Source: Litoditis marina (Eukaryota > Nematoda > Chromadorea > Rhabditida > Rhabditidae). From it: a stretch of 64,000 bases of DNA. A program made the translations under genes and the position numbers. Positions 10,781 to 30,700 of the stretch are shown here, piece after piece; position 1 is the first letter of the stretch, and each line of letters begins with the position of its first letter. Location of the stretch: contig OZ038435.1 of assembly GCA_964036275.1 (NCBI GenBank), forward strand, positions 26,889,521 to 26,953,520. Reading direction: 5' to 3'. The notes under the pieces are model-generated. The model had not been told where the DNA came from and ran no database searches. It worked only from the letters and a program-made list of their open reading frames with translations.

Positions 10781-13360
10781 ATGGGACATGGCGGCGGGAG
10801 CGGCGACGCTGGGCCTAATCATGTGAAAGACGGTGTCTTCGATTTGATAGCAGGGACTTGCGGCAAGTTTCCCACATCCACATTCCGTCACAAATCTCTT
10901 TACATATGGGTGTTTTTCAAATACTTAAGTAACATGTCGGTGAAAAGGCACACATTTTTAATAATAAACAGGCTCGTTTTCAGTCAAATTTCGGATAGTT
11001 ATCATTACTCCAGGTCTTTCTTATTTAAGAATAATCTCCCACTCACATTACTGTTGTATGACTTTCTGAAACGATTTTTCTTATTTTTTTTTGTTCATGA
11101 AAGTTCGCTTGTAGGTGGTATAGCAAACGTGTATGCGGGCCAGCCGTTGGATACTGTCAAAGTAAAGGTCCAGACGTTTCCTGACCTTTATAAAAGCTGG
11201 GTGGTTTGCCTCAAAGACACATACCGGCTAGATGGAGTTCGTGGACTCTATGCAGGTACTATACAGTTTTCATTATCTATTCCTACTCTCAGTTTTCTTT
11301 ATCTATTCCTACTCTCAGTTTTCATTATCTATTCCTAGTCTCAGTTTTCATTGAATGCGTGAACACTCTTAACCCAAATCGCTCGAGGTAGTCCGCAAAC
11401 GGCATCGAACACTTCCCAGAGAAATTGTTAGCATGTGTGCAAACGTGTATGTGTTTTGCTTTCGTTTTTTGAGTTTGCTTCATTTCTATTTAATGTGTTC
11501 CAGGAACCGTTCCGGCGCTAGCAGCCAATATCGCAGAGAATGCTGTTCTTTTCTCTGCTTACGGATATTGTCAGAAGGTTAGCATTTAGAGATTTCAAAA
11601 TGTTCATGTTCTGTATATCTTCATTTTTCTGCGGCCTGATTTTTTTTTTCAATTTTCTCATGTGAACTGCTCTACGGAATTGTTATACATTCACGTGTGC
11701 CATTTATAGGTGGCCCAATCATTTAATTTCTATGATTTGTGTTTTCCCGCATGATTTTAAATATGAGAAAAAGGAATTATAGTTCAGATGGTCGGTTTAG
11801 CATGCGGACATTCTGACGCGAAAATGATGTCTCCCGTCGAAAATGCACTTTCTGGTTCGTTTGCAGCTGTGTTCGCGGCTATAGTGCTCTGCCCTACCGA
11901 ACTGGTCAAGTGCCGGCTACAGGCAGCTAGAGAGATGAAACATAAATGGTGAGCATTCCTATTTCGATAATTATACGGTATACATGTCCTCGATTATACG
12001 TTTTATCATGACAATACAAGCGTTTCATTTCACCGTGTGTCGATATTGAATAATGAGATGGTCACTATATTATTTCAGCACCCCCTTCTCGGTTTGCCGC
12101 GAAATGTTGAGAGACAACGGTGTGCGCGGTTTCTTCACTGGAATGACCCCTACGCTGGCCAGAGAGGTAATTAGTAACTGTGGAACTTTTCCGTCCGTTT
12201 CATTTAATGTGCTGTTGTTAACATTGTTCGTCATTGTCTACTCGAACTCGAACATTGTGATCGGTGAACCTAGGGAGATTGGAGTGATGAATTTTAGAAT
12301 TTAAACCTTTCCTGCGATGTGGCTGTCAGCCATTCGTAACCAATTTCGGTACGCAGTGTGTTACAATTCATTCCAGCTGACTGTATTGTGCAATGATATT
12401 AACAGTCTCAGTCTGGAAAAGAGGACCGTATTCGGTGAAACTGTTTTGATTGATACTAAATTGAGTACTAATTAGGACCTTTCGTATGGACTGTCAATCC
12501 TTTGCAGGTGCCCGGCTATTTTTGCTTCTTCGGAGCATATGAGGCGGCCCGATATTCCTTTACTGTTGATGGACAGAGTAAAGATGACATTGGTGAGTTT
12601 CATCCTCATCTGGTTCCTAGTGAATAGTCGAATGTGGTAATTGCAACTTGTGCCCGTTTGTCATCTTAAATATGTGGATTTATTGGATATTTAATGTTTT
12701 ATTCGCGTAACAAACGTCGTCATACAGTCAACATCAGATTCAGAAAGTCTAGTATGGCCTGATCTTGTATGAAAGTATTGAATTTGTTCAGGCTTGTGGC
12801 GTACTGCCGTGTCAGGATCTCTCGGAGGAATGGCTCTCTGGACAGTCATATTTCCAGCCGATGTAGTGAAGTCACGAATGCAGGTATGCAACGTGATTAA
12901 ACCAGTTCTTCATAGTCTAGATATGTAACTTCTTATCTGAGGTAATAATAATTTGTAACGGCTCTACAACAGATGTGGTATCAAGTTTCTTTGCAAAAAA
13001 AGTTTTTTTTTCAATCAATGGTGTGCTTAGTGGTGGACTTGATCGTATCTAGCGTCCTTTCTTTCTATATATATATTTTTTGCCCATTGGATGTAGTTTC
13101 CCTTTTCAGGTGGCCGGAGGTGGTGACTTTGGGAAAATGTTGGTGGATATTGCAAAAAAGGAGGGTTCGTGGTTTATTTTCATTCTTTTTTTTTAATTTT
13201 TGTTCTGCTCTCCCAAATGTCTTGCTCATTATTTCGTTTTCTAGGTGTTCGAGGACTTTACAAGGGTCTTGTCGCAACGCTAATAAGGACTTGTCTGGCA
13301 TCTGGTGCCTTGTTCGTAGCGTATGAAGAATCAAGGAAGTTGCTCCACGCTCTGTTCTGA
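10781..13360 (+). CDS. Mitochondrial ornithine carrier-like protein (SLC25A15/ORNT family)
   Basis: This is a six-helix carrier of the inner mitochondrial membrane, most like ornithine/citrulline carriers. Exons 10781..10862, 11115..11255, 11504..11577, 11788..11948, 12079..12166, 12508..12592, 12792..12883, 13110..13164 and 13245..13360 give 297 aa, the usual family length. The three carrier signatures are present: QPLDTVKVKVQ, CPTELVKCRLQ and FPADVVKSRMQ. ORNT-specific phrases include VQTFPDLYKS, NIAENAVLFSAYGYCQ, VPGYFCFFGAYEAAR and SGALFVAYEESRKLL. The first intron begins GCAAGT, a GC-AG intron, which is needed to keep the AGTCGGIAN junction. The gene lies in the probable four-gene polycistron. 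A carnitine/acylcarnitine carrier is the main alternative, but the ORNT motifs fit better. Confidence 0.93.
11264..11356 (+). repeat. 26-bp minisatellite, about 3.3 units
   Basis: The unit CAGTTTTCATTATCTATTCC plus TACTCT repeats three times with single-base changes (CATT/CTTT, TACT/TAGT), directly after the donor of carrier intron 2. Confidence 0.85.
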
Positions 13361-13746
13361 ACAGTACTTCTTTATGGCCATGTTCGAGGGAATGTATATT
13401 TGACAGTGTTTTATAGATCGATTATCAGATTTCTAACATTTAGGTGCCTTTTGTTGTTTTGTTTGAATAGGTGTTTGTGTTTCTCATAGTTTTGTTGTTA
13501 GGTTGTACTAGATGCTTTAATAACTGTGAAACTTTATTCAGCCATTTAGCTTTAGTTGCACGTTGGGAAGTTTTATGTTGCAAGTTTATAATAATAAATC
13601 CATGTCACTTTGCATTTTGCTTTTTTTTTGTTGGAGTTGGTACTCTTTTGTTACCTTGTGGTCGTAATTTCTTACCAATATGTGTACATGATCGTCATTG
13701 CTTGATTCTATGGTTCGGCTTTCAGCATCCAGCTTGCAACTGGTGT
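13361..13746 (+). promoter_or_regulatory. Intercistronic region with poly(A) signal, U-rich stretch and trans-splice acceptor
   Basis: AATAAA lies at 13593-13598. It is followed by a T-rich tract around 13618-13650 and a strong acceptor CGGCTTTCAG ending at 13725, 21 bases before the GlyRS ATG. A poly(A) signal about 130 bp ahead of a 3' splice site without a paired donor, with a U-rich element between, is the arrangement known for SL2-type operon junctions in C. elegans. Confidence 0.6.
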
Positions 13747-20522
<6,776 letters not shown>

Positions 20523-21718
20523 GTCCTAGCATCAAATTATGTTCTGAACACATTTGTTTTGTTAGCATATGTTCTGTTCAACTGTTGCTTGCTTCCTAGT
20601 TTATGGGATTTGTTTGTTATTTAATTTATACGGAATTATAGCTTGAAGAGATGTGTTATTTCGGTGGTTGAAAATGAATATATTTTCTAATGCTTCGTGA
20701 ATCATTTGCCACACAAGTGACATCTATATATTATCTGAATCTGAAATAGCGCACGACATTCATCATTGAAGGTATATTTGTAGTAATGTTTATGGAAACA
20801 TTTCGGCGTCGTAATTCATTGGCGAATTTTTCATTCAACCGGACCGGGTATTACGTTGATCACTACGTCTGCTATACTAACCATCTCCAGTTTCCGCGTA
20901 TTTTGACACATGCTGTGCAAGATACAATAATGGAAAATACCCGACCGGTTACTTGTGGAATCACCCAATTGGCCAACCCCCCTTCCCACTCTGGGCATCT
21001 TGCTGATGGACCTGAATTTTTGGCGACCTTACAATGCTATCGCCCGCGTTTTACACAATCCGCCCCGTTTTACGCGCGTTATCTTGCCAAATGCGGCTTT
21101 CCAAATTTGAATCGGGAATTATTTTGATTTGTGTTCATCATTAAATATTTAATTTCCTATCTTTAAGTGATGGTCAATCGTTAATTCACTATTTGTTTGT
21201 TCGTATCAGATGAACGCTGTTCCACAAGGAACCCGGTTTTTCGTTAACCCTCTCAGTTAACCATTAACCGGGTTAACCCTTTTATTAACTCCTTTGTAAC
21301 CCTTTTTTACAATGGATTTTGGGAAAAATTTGGGTTAATTGGTGTTTAACAAAAGAGTTAACCCGGTTAACTGTTAATGGTTAACTGGGAGGGTTAACGA
21401 AATACCGGATTAAATAAAGAATTCGCCCTTTATTTTTCATCTTGATAACATCTCTCTCTGTCTCTATTTAAATATAGCTAACTTTATCATATGCTAGTAA
21501 TTAAGATTCTCGCCTATTTTAAGTTGAGTGTCTTAGGTATCATTAGATAGACTTACGCTCTTACGCATAGTATATGTTTTTCATTATTCTCTTTGGGAAG
21601 AAAACTAATTTTCGTTGGATAGTAAAGGGTCATATTTTGCTTGCACTTTTAATATATACAGGTGTTTCTTATTTTTCCAATCTATTCAGATCGACAACGA
21701 CTCCACTTGGAGTTCAGT
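20523..21718. other. Intergenic region GlyRS / NUP98-96 with two foldbacks
   Basis: This stretch has no supported gene. It contains a short inverted pair, AACCGGACCGGGTATT near 20837 and AATACCCGACCGGTTA near 20937, and a larger GTTAACC foldback (separate entry). A candidate trans-splice acceptor CCAATCTATTCAG ends at 21689, 29 bases before the NUP98 ATG. A 113-codon open frame at 20786-21127 spans the first hairpin and has no recognisable family. Confidence 0.5.
21228..21413. repeat. GTTAACC foldback
   Basis: The left arm (GTTAACCCTCTCAGTTAACC, ATTAACCGGGTTAACCC) pairs with the right arm (GGTTAACTGTTAATGGTTAA, CTGGGAGGGTTAACG). The GTTAAC palindrome itself recurs many times. It is non-coding. 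Confidence 0.8.
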
Positions 21719-24700
21719 ATGTTTGGAAGTAGCAAGCCAGCATTCGGCAGCACTGCCAACACATTTGGAGCCACAGGTAGTTACTTGGTCGTATTTTATT
21801 CAAGATGAAGTTGTTAAACCTATTAGTCAACACAACGTTTTTTTTAGATCCACACTGAACCTTAGAATTTTCTTCAAAGGAAAGGTGATGAGTGTGTTCA
21901 AAAATAGGATTCGGTGGTTGCACCCCCATTAGCAATAGTACCCTATTGTTGAGTGTTCATTGAATATGGGATAACTATCTTTATTATCATTTGCATCTTA
22001 TTCGAACATTCAACATGCATTAAATAGCTAAGTACAAACGTGGTCTGGGTTTATGGAAACTTAGCAGAATAAAATAAAAAGAGTTTGTTCTAGGCTCCTC
22101 ATTGTTTGGTCAACAGAATAAGCCAGCTGGAAGTCTGTTTGGACAAACTAGTTCGGCGAATACATCAGGATCTTCTTTATTTGGGCAAAAAACTACAACA
22201 AATGTGTTTGGCTCTCCATCCACACCACAGCAATCGACATCAATCTTTGGTTAGTGAACTGTTTTTCGAACTCAGCCGATAACAATGTGCCCAGAGCCGA
22301 TATAATTTTTCATCATTATATTGTAGCCACCTTAATGAATATTCTAGTAGCGCTTTCTAGCTTGGTTAGCTTCAGCTAATTTGTTCACGATGTTCTGGTG
22401 ATACAGTAAATTCTGGTTTGGTTTAGGTGCTCAACCAGCAGCAAACACGAGTGGCGGGTCTCTTTTTGGTCAGTCGAAGCCGTCTCTGTTCGGAGCTAGC
22501 TCGACTCCACAGCAGACGAACACATTTGGAGCAAGTTCCTCGGGAGGAGGCCTGTTCGGATCATCAACAACTACCACAAGTGGAGGCTTGTTCGGAGGTA
22601 TATTTTGGTCTCCTTATTTCACCTTGTCTGCGACTTGCTTGTTTAATTCGGCTTGTTTAATGTCGGTTCAGTTCGAAGCATTCACTGGAGAACCGGTCGG
22701 TTCGGTTCTCCAGTGACCGACTCGCGGTTTTTCAAGTTCTCAACTCGCGACCCCTATTCGTCAAAATTAGTTCGCAACTCCCCATCTCATAAAAGGCCTT
22801 GGCGGTGTATGCCTAATTTATTTCGATTTTTTCATTGTGTAAATCGAACCTTCTGGTGTCATTCAAACATATTCTATGTTTTGCGGCTATCAATATTAGT
22901 TTTAATAATGCCAAAGTTTAGCTCTGGTTGGCATTGATTATCATAACTAATATAAATACATAACTAGTTGAACTATATATCTATATAATCATTTTCACTT
23001 CAGGATCGGCGGCCGCAGTACCAAATGGAACGACAGTCAAATTCAATCCGCTGGTGGCACAAGACACAATGATGAAGAATGGCTCTCAGCAGACGATCCA
23101 GACGAAAAACTTCTGCATCACTGCCATGAAAGAATATGAGTCGAAGAGTTTTGAGGTGGGTTTGCTGGAAAGTAGCAGTATTATAGGGGATCCTGGTCAA
23201 TGAGAAAATAGATTGTATCAGCAAGTTTGTAATAAACTCGAACCGTTCTAATGCTGTTAATCTGATAGTAGAGAAACGGTTGAAAGATGAAATAGAAAGC
23301 AGCTTTTTCATAAACACATTACACATATGTTTATGTTTTCAAGATGTATTCCTTCCTTTCAATGTTTTCACCACTAGTTTGATTTGCAATTCTCTTAAAG
23401 TGTTACACACACCACCATACGTTCTGGCAAGTACCCATCGCATGATCTGGGGATTATGACACTATAGCACATCTGATTCAGGAGCTACGTGTGGAGGACT
23501 ACATGGCGAATAGGAAGGCCCCCGCAGCCGGGAGCACCACATCGGGTGGTTTATTCGGCAGCTCAACCACAGCTTCGACAGGAACATCGCTGTTTGGCGC
23601 CACTCAACAACAACAGCAAAAACCATCGTTGTTCGGATCTCCCGGTCGGTTCAAATATCGTTATACCTCGGCAGTTTCGTAGTTGTAGTGACCTATTGTG
23701 ATGTTATGGTTTAATATGTGATGTTATGGTTTAATACGTGATCTTATGGTTTGATATCAGCTTTCTTCGAATTTCGAATTAAGCCATGATTGTTGTGCAT
23801 TGATCAAATTGGTCGCTCAATGTTCGACCATGTCGTTATAGCTACCTATGTTTACGTATAGTTTTTAGCCGTAAAAGCTGATTAAGAAGAGTTTCAATTA
23901 GTTGATCAGAATACTACGCCTATGTGTAATCTGTATGGAAGAAGACCTTGCTTGGCTTGCACAAAAGGCTACAACTGTATTCATTTCTTATTTGCAGCTG
24001 CCAGTTCGTCTCCGTTCGGTGGCACCGCTTCGACAGGAGGAACGTCGCTGTTCGGAGGACAGACCAGCACCCCGCAACAGGTAATACTAACTTCGTTCTG
24101 AAAACAGTTCCACGTCTCGGTGAAGTTGTCCGAATAGCCAGAAAAATCGAAAAACCGGCTATTTTTTTCGCTGAGATCGAAAAAAATATATTATTTTGAT
24201 ACAAAACTTTTTTTCAAACGTTTCAATCTATGAACGGACTCTTTTTTTCGCCATATAGTGCGACCGTACTGGTGCATGAACATTGAACAAAACCATTACG
24301 GAATTTACACATCTACGCCTCGAAAATAAAGTGCTGGGTTCAAAGTACGATATTGGAACATTCTGGTATTACTTACTCACATTAGGCTCACGTGGCACTG
24401 CTAACCGGTATCAAACTCCCAGTGCCCCTCGCGCAGTTTTCACTTTTTATGCACAGTGAGGATTTGAGAAATTGATTATGATAAGTGCATATGAGTGTGT
24501 TTTGAGAGTTGCAGTTTTCAAAATGGATTAGTTTTATCAACGTTTGAACCAGAAACCCTATACAATCGTTGTTTTTAGGGAACTTCGTTGTTTGGTCAGA
24601 AGCCGGCCAGTGGTGGTCTGTTCGGTCAGGCCGCGCAGCCGGCTGCAACCACGTTTGGCGCAAGCACGGGAACAACCAATCTATTCGGGGCCAGTACCTC

Positions 24701-27700
24701 AACACCGGTGAGTTTCGTGTGTTCATACCCCAGTAGCCCAGTACCCAGTAGAGATGTCCTAGTAGCCAGAAAAATCGAAAGACGGGCTACTTTTCCGTCG
24801 AAAACGAGGAAGGTTGTCTATTTTCGATGCAAAATCATTAATTTTCATGTGTTCAATCTATGAACGGACTACGTGTGTGGTATATTGTATGGTTTTCAAC
24901 ATATTTTAAATGATGTATTAGTGTATATCCATCGTGTCTGTTTCAATTCTTTTTGGATCAATACAGATTGTAAGCTGAGACAGAGAATGTGTATATAAAT
25001 GTAAGTTAGGATACTGGATACTTCGTACGTGTCGATAGTCGTAGCGGGAACTTATCGCATTAATATTTACGCATTAAATGTTATTCATAAAGCACTTTTT
25101 TCATTATCAATAGCTGTAACTGAAACTTCCTCATTATTTTCGTTTAGGCATTCGGAGCCGCGCAGCCGCAGCAACAACAGTCGTCACTTTTTGGTGGATC
25201 TACCTTCGGTCAGCCTGCCCAGCAGCAGCAGTCAGGAGGTCTTTTCGGCGCCCCCGCGGTATGTTCATGTTTCTTTTCTAGGGCGGGAGTGTTGTTTCTT
25301 CGGGTCGATAATGGTCACCTACCAACGGATTCGTTTGAAGGGATCGATTTAAAACACGTGTATTTTGCAAGAGGAAATGATGATTGAAGAACAATAAAAC
25401 GAATTGGTTGGTTTGCTCCTTATCTTCCTGAGCTTGACGATTCCACGTTGTTATAATTCGTGGCGATTCCGATAGATGAGAACAAAGACCGGGAGCGTGA
25501 TGTGTGTGTGTGTGTATGTTTGAAACCAATTTCCGATTAGTTCATGTTCATTCATCATCACATTCAGGCGAGTACGTTCGGTCAAGCGGCAGCTCCAGCC
25601 ACTGGAGGTTTGTTCGGAGGAAGTACGCCGGCTGCCGGCGGCACCTCGCTATTCGGAAAGCCGGCCACCACACAGAGTTCTGGCTTCGGATTTGGAGGCG
25701 CAGCCACAAATACTTCATTCGGTAGGGCTTACTCTGATTTACTAGCAATGTACGACTAATATAATTCTTGTGGAAGACATTGTAAAAAAAATCATTCGAA
25801 TCCCAGTTTTGGTTGGTGTCTGGAGTGTGCTCTTCACTCTTTCCATTCGCGAAGTTCTGCTGAATTAGCTTCCGAACTTTCGATTGTACTTTGTATGATG
25901 AACATCTCTGCCATTCTCTCGGCTACAGATATTGACCCGCTTACTTTTCAGTGGCAACCAATAATAGCTAGAATGCGAAATTGCAGAAAAGAAATGCGTT
26001 TAACACACCTTTAGAAAGCTGTGTTTAGGTATTACTATCTGTCCTTTTTAAATGTTTTATTAGAATATATTTTGTAATTGTAGGAGCAGCGACGACAAAT
26101 ACTGGCGGAGGACTGTTTGGCAATACTGCTGCTAAGCCGGGCGGTCTGTTCGGTGCACCTGCCGCAAGCACAGGCGAGTTTTCTTCTGAATTTTCTCAGA
26201 GAATATCACGCGGGGCTTACGGTAGTTGAAGCTATCTGATTCTAGATTTCATAAACTATAAAAGACTCGGTAACCAAAAGTATAAGAAGAAATTGATATT
26301 TTGCAGGTTCTTTGTTTGGAAGTCAACCAGCACAGAGCGGTGGTCTTTTTGGTGCGCAGCCCGCCCAGCAGCAAGCAGGAGGACTATTCGGAGCTGCTGC
26401 ACCGGCTGGTGGGTAGTTTTAGATGACTTTCAAGAAACCCTGTTACTCATCATTATATATCTAAACGCTTACCCCATTACACTTATCGGAATATCCAGGA
26501 ATATTCATAGAACGGGTTTCGTTTCCGCCAATTCCGGGAAATTTGCATGTAATGGATAAAAAACCCGGTTTCTTTCCAAGGATTGTAACACCTTGCTCTT
26601 TTCCACATTATTCTTGAAACCTTACAGACACACTAGGCACCAGTGATATCTAGAAAACAACATACTCATATGAAAAGACTGATAAATCACGTAATTTACA
26701 GCAAAACTGCAGTGTTGACTTCCAACAATCTACTTTTAGTTTTAAAAGTTGAAGGCATTTTCGTTGTTATCCTGAATTAAGTCATTAAGTGTGTTTCAGC
26801 GTCAGCAGCTACGATTCCGTCTACAGTGTCGATGCCGGCTCCGGTGGTGGTACTGGGATCGGATGTGAACGAGACCCACCTGAAGGTAGGTTGTACATTT
26901 GAAGCAGGACGATTATGTGGACCGATCCCGTGTCAACGGTCCTTCAAACTGCAATTGAAAAATGTATTGCAGTTTAAAGGACTGAAGCGTTGGGATTGGA
27001 CCACATAATCGTCCTTCTCCAACATCATATCCCAGCAAAGTTATCAGAGTAGCCAGAAAAGTTAAGAAGCGGGCTCTTTTTTGCCGAAAACGAAAACATT
27101 CGTCTATTATTGATGCAAAATCATTAATATTGACGGATTCAAATCCAAAAACGTACTCCCTTTTGTCGAACCCCACTGGTGTACATTTAACATATACTAT
27201 CCTTCAGGATTCGTTTTTTCCAAACAATCTTGTCATTTGTATAAAAAGCTAGTTTTTTTAGTACTCTTTTTTCTTTAATCAATGGGCAATAAACTTCATA
27301 CTTTAATTGTTATTAAGATGGCGATGATCGAGGCTCGTCTGGCGGCCAGTCCCTACGGAGACTCCCCGCTCCTCTCGCTATTGTCCTCCTCCAAGAATGA
27401 TACGGACGATAAACCCAATCCAACTAGGTGGGTAGGAAATACAGTCCGACTAATAATCAATAAAGTGAACTTTCTTTCTCTAAATACAGATAGTCCAACT
27501 ATTCTTCAAAAAAAAGTGAACTTCAATTTGCATTAAGTCGCGTTTCATTGTTTTTAATTGGTCTAGTTGTGACAAGTTTGACAGAAAAGCAGGTCGATTA
27601 TTTCAGTTCTCAGTTAGTATGAAGAAGCATGAGATGAGTTGAGCAATGCGCGCATGAGATATGCATTACCATTGAGCTTCTTCCAGTACCACTCGTCAGA

Positions 27701-30700
27701 TGCGTTTTCTGGCAGCTAAGAGTGCGAACAATTCTACGGTCATGAATAGTCCGTCCAGTGCCGCATGTGGAAATCTGTCCGTCTCCAGTAATACCCTGAA
27801 GACGTCCTTCCTCTCATCGGAAACACCTGTGGCCGGTTCTAAGGTTAGTCTCCCAGTTGATCTCGGTTTGAGTTGGATTTGGATCATTCGAACGAACCTC
27901 ACTTTGAAGTGAGTCTGAACTTCATAATCAAAAATGAAGATGCGGGAACTAGTTAAGTCGACAGATATGGTAACTGAAAAGTGATATACATGCATTCGGA
28001 GGTATAGTTTTTGTTTCATTTTCAGAAGTCACATTATTGATTTCAGATCAGATCCGCGGCTATTCCACCTGGTCAGGACTTGAACTACACGTCGTCCGGA
28101 AGAACTCCGAGAATAATGAATGGAACGCAGGGACGAAAGCCGGCCAATCTACCCGATTTTGTCAACAAGAGTATTCTCGATAAGTCAGTCCATAGAAATA
28201 CCTACGACAATCCGTTTTTCTGTGTTGTGAACATTTTGGGAGCTTCTTGTAAAACTTTCTGTCCATATTATTTAGTGTTCTCACCACAGGCGAGACGATC
28301 GGTCTCCAGAATTTTGTGAGTACGATCAGTTTCCATGTTTTGCGGGACCTACTGATCTAGCAACAAGCCAATTGATTGATTCCAGATCGTCTGGCATCGA
28401 CCACGTGCTGGAGCGAGCTCTGGCCGGCAACGGCAACGTGTTGTCCGCGCGCAAGTCGAACATCAAGCATCTGGACGTGTCTGTCCTCTCTGATCTCTCG
28501 GCCTCCATGAATAGATCCGCGGCCGCGCGCGATCCGGACGAGCTGCCCCGCACCAAGACAACGGGAACCGACCAGCCCGCTCTTTCAGAATTCAGGTGAG
28601 CAGATTAAAAAAGTACTACATTCTCAACTATGGATGTGCTTTACTCTGCATTCAATTCATGATTTTGCTCGAAAAGAACTTGAGCGTTTTCATACAGGAG
28701 TTTTCGTATCGATTATGAAGCTATTATGTTATTTGTCTTTTATTTCCAGTCCCACGATGGCCCCACGAGAAGCAGCCATTCAACGAGTCCAAGAGCGCGA
28801 CATCGTGCCACCGCCCAGACTGAACTTTGACGCGACCATGTCGGAGGATTCATCGATGGCCTCGGTTAGAGTGAAACATTCTTATGTAGTTTTGAATTAT
28901 ATACAATATAATACATTATGTATGGATAGTTGTATTCTTACTGAAGCTGTAAGTTACCACAGTTCTCAATTACGCCAGAAACGCCGGTAAGCATGCTTGG
29001 GAATTGGCGGTAACTTTCAGAGCTATGTCATTGATTACGTTTGGTTGAGGATAATCATTACAGTAGTCTGTATTTCTTGTTGTCTTTTCAGCCCGCCGTT
29101 GCACAGCGAAGTGGAGCATCTCGCTCGTCGCCCGTGGTGGAAATGGAAGACAGACCAGCTGTCACGGCTCCAGCCGGAGTCCGACTCAACTCGACTGACT
29201 ACTACTGTGAACCCACTATCAGGGAAATGGCGAACATGGTATGTGGAAGTCACGTAGAACCCTGTATTCATAATTAGTTGAGCTTGTCAAATTCATGAAA
29301 CTACCTACTTTTCCGCCAATGAATGGAAAAATTGCCTACTCATCAAAAATACAAAAGTTTTGCGTGTTTAAATGGAAAAACTGATACCTTTCCATGGAAT
29401 AGGCGCACCTTACTGGTGTTTGATTGTCAGACATCAAGGTCATGTTTGGAGAATGTTGAATTCGTGGTAAAGGCTCTAAAAAATAATCTTCACTGTAGAG
29501 GGAGGTAGGAGTCGGCTACCACTTTTACGTCCTGATATCGTTGCTCTTATTTGCGTTGTTTCAGATTGTTGATGGCAAGGTTGTCCTTCCCGATGGTCTC
29601 ACGGTCGGTCGTGCCACCTACGGAAATGTGTTCTGGCCCGGAAGAATTGAACTATCAGACGTTGTTCTGGATGAGGTACTTTTTGTATTTGAACGTTTTA
29701 CACGTGGCTCCACTAGCTCTTTCAAAAACGTTATATTGAATTCTTCGAATCAGACCAATATGATTGATTTCCGTTCTGTAAGAAATTTTAATCATGTTTC
29801 GTCCTTTTCTGCTTGGTGTAACTGCGGAAATGAAGTATTACCCACGACCGCCGAGAGTTAACTTTTTTGTCTTCGATTTGCTTACAGGTTTCTTTCATCT
29901 CCAATTTGTTTATAGATTGTTGTGTTCCGTCACAAGGAGGTCACCGTATACCCAGATGAGTCGAAGAAACCGGAAGAAGGGGAAGGTCTGAACAGGGAGG
30001 CTGAGGTGACTCTGGAGAGAGTCTGGCATCTCGACAAACAGACCAAGCAGGAGGTCAAGGTGAGTCGTTGACAGAAATCGAATGTTGGATGGCAACTAAT
30101 AAGAACATCTAGAAATGACCGATGACAAGAATACGTTTCTAGTTTAGTAGGTGGGTATGAATGCTCAGCAAAACTATAAACATTTGGTTCGTACGAGGTT
30201 TAATCGGACCTTACTGTTGTATGTCTCACTTTTTTTTTAGCGAATTAGTGTTTAATCTCTCAGGATCCTCTTCTTCTGGCCGACATGGGCTGGAGAGATC
30301 GTCTGGAGCGGGTGGCGGCCAACATGGGAGCCGTCTTCAAGGACTATCGACCCACCACCGGCAGCTGGGTGTTCAAGGTGGAACACTTCAGCAAGTACGG
30401 ACTCCCGGTACGTTGTTGGTGTTAATTGTAGAGCTATTTGGCTGACGGGGGTAGTAATGAGGTATGTTGCACCTACACAGAAAATGAATTTTTGATTAGT
30501 CAATATTTTGGTGGGAATATACTTGTTATTGATCAGAAATTTCACCTGTAGAAGAATAATGTTTGTTTGTAATCGATCCTTCTCCAATTTTCATACTTTT
30601 TACCTCCTAATGAAGTTAGGGTATAACCCCGTTACATAATCGTTATTCATCGTTCATGCGGGGAATAAATAGAGTATTCCTTATTGAATGCTTGTCATGC

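Noticed and set aside
20786..21127. 113-codon plus-strand open frame between GlyRS and NUP98
   Set aside because: It spans a short inverted repeat, has no recognisable family or codon pattern, and no splice or leader context. It is kept as intergenic sequence.
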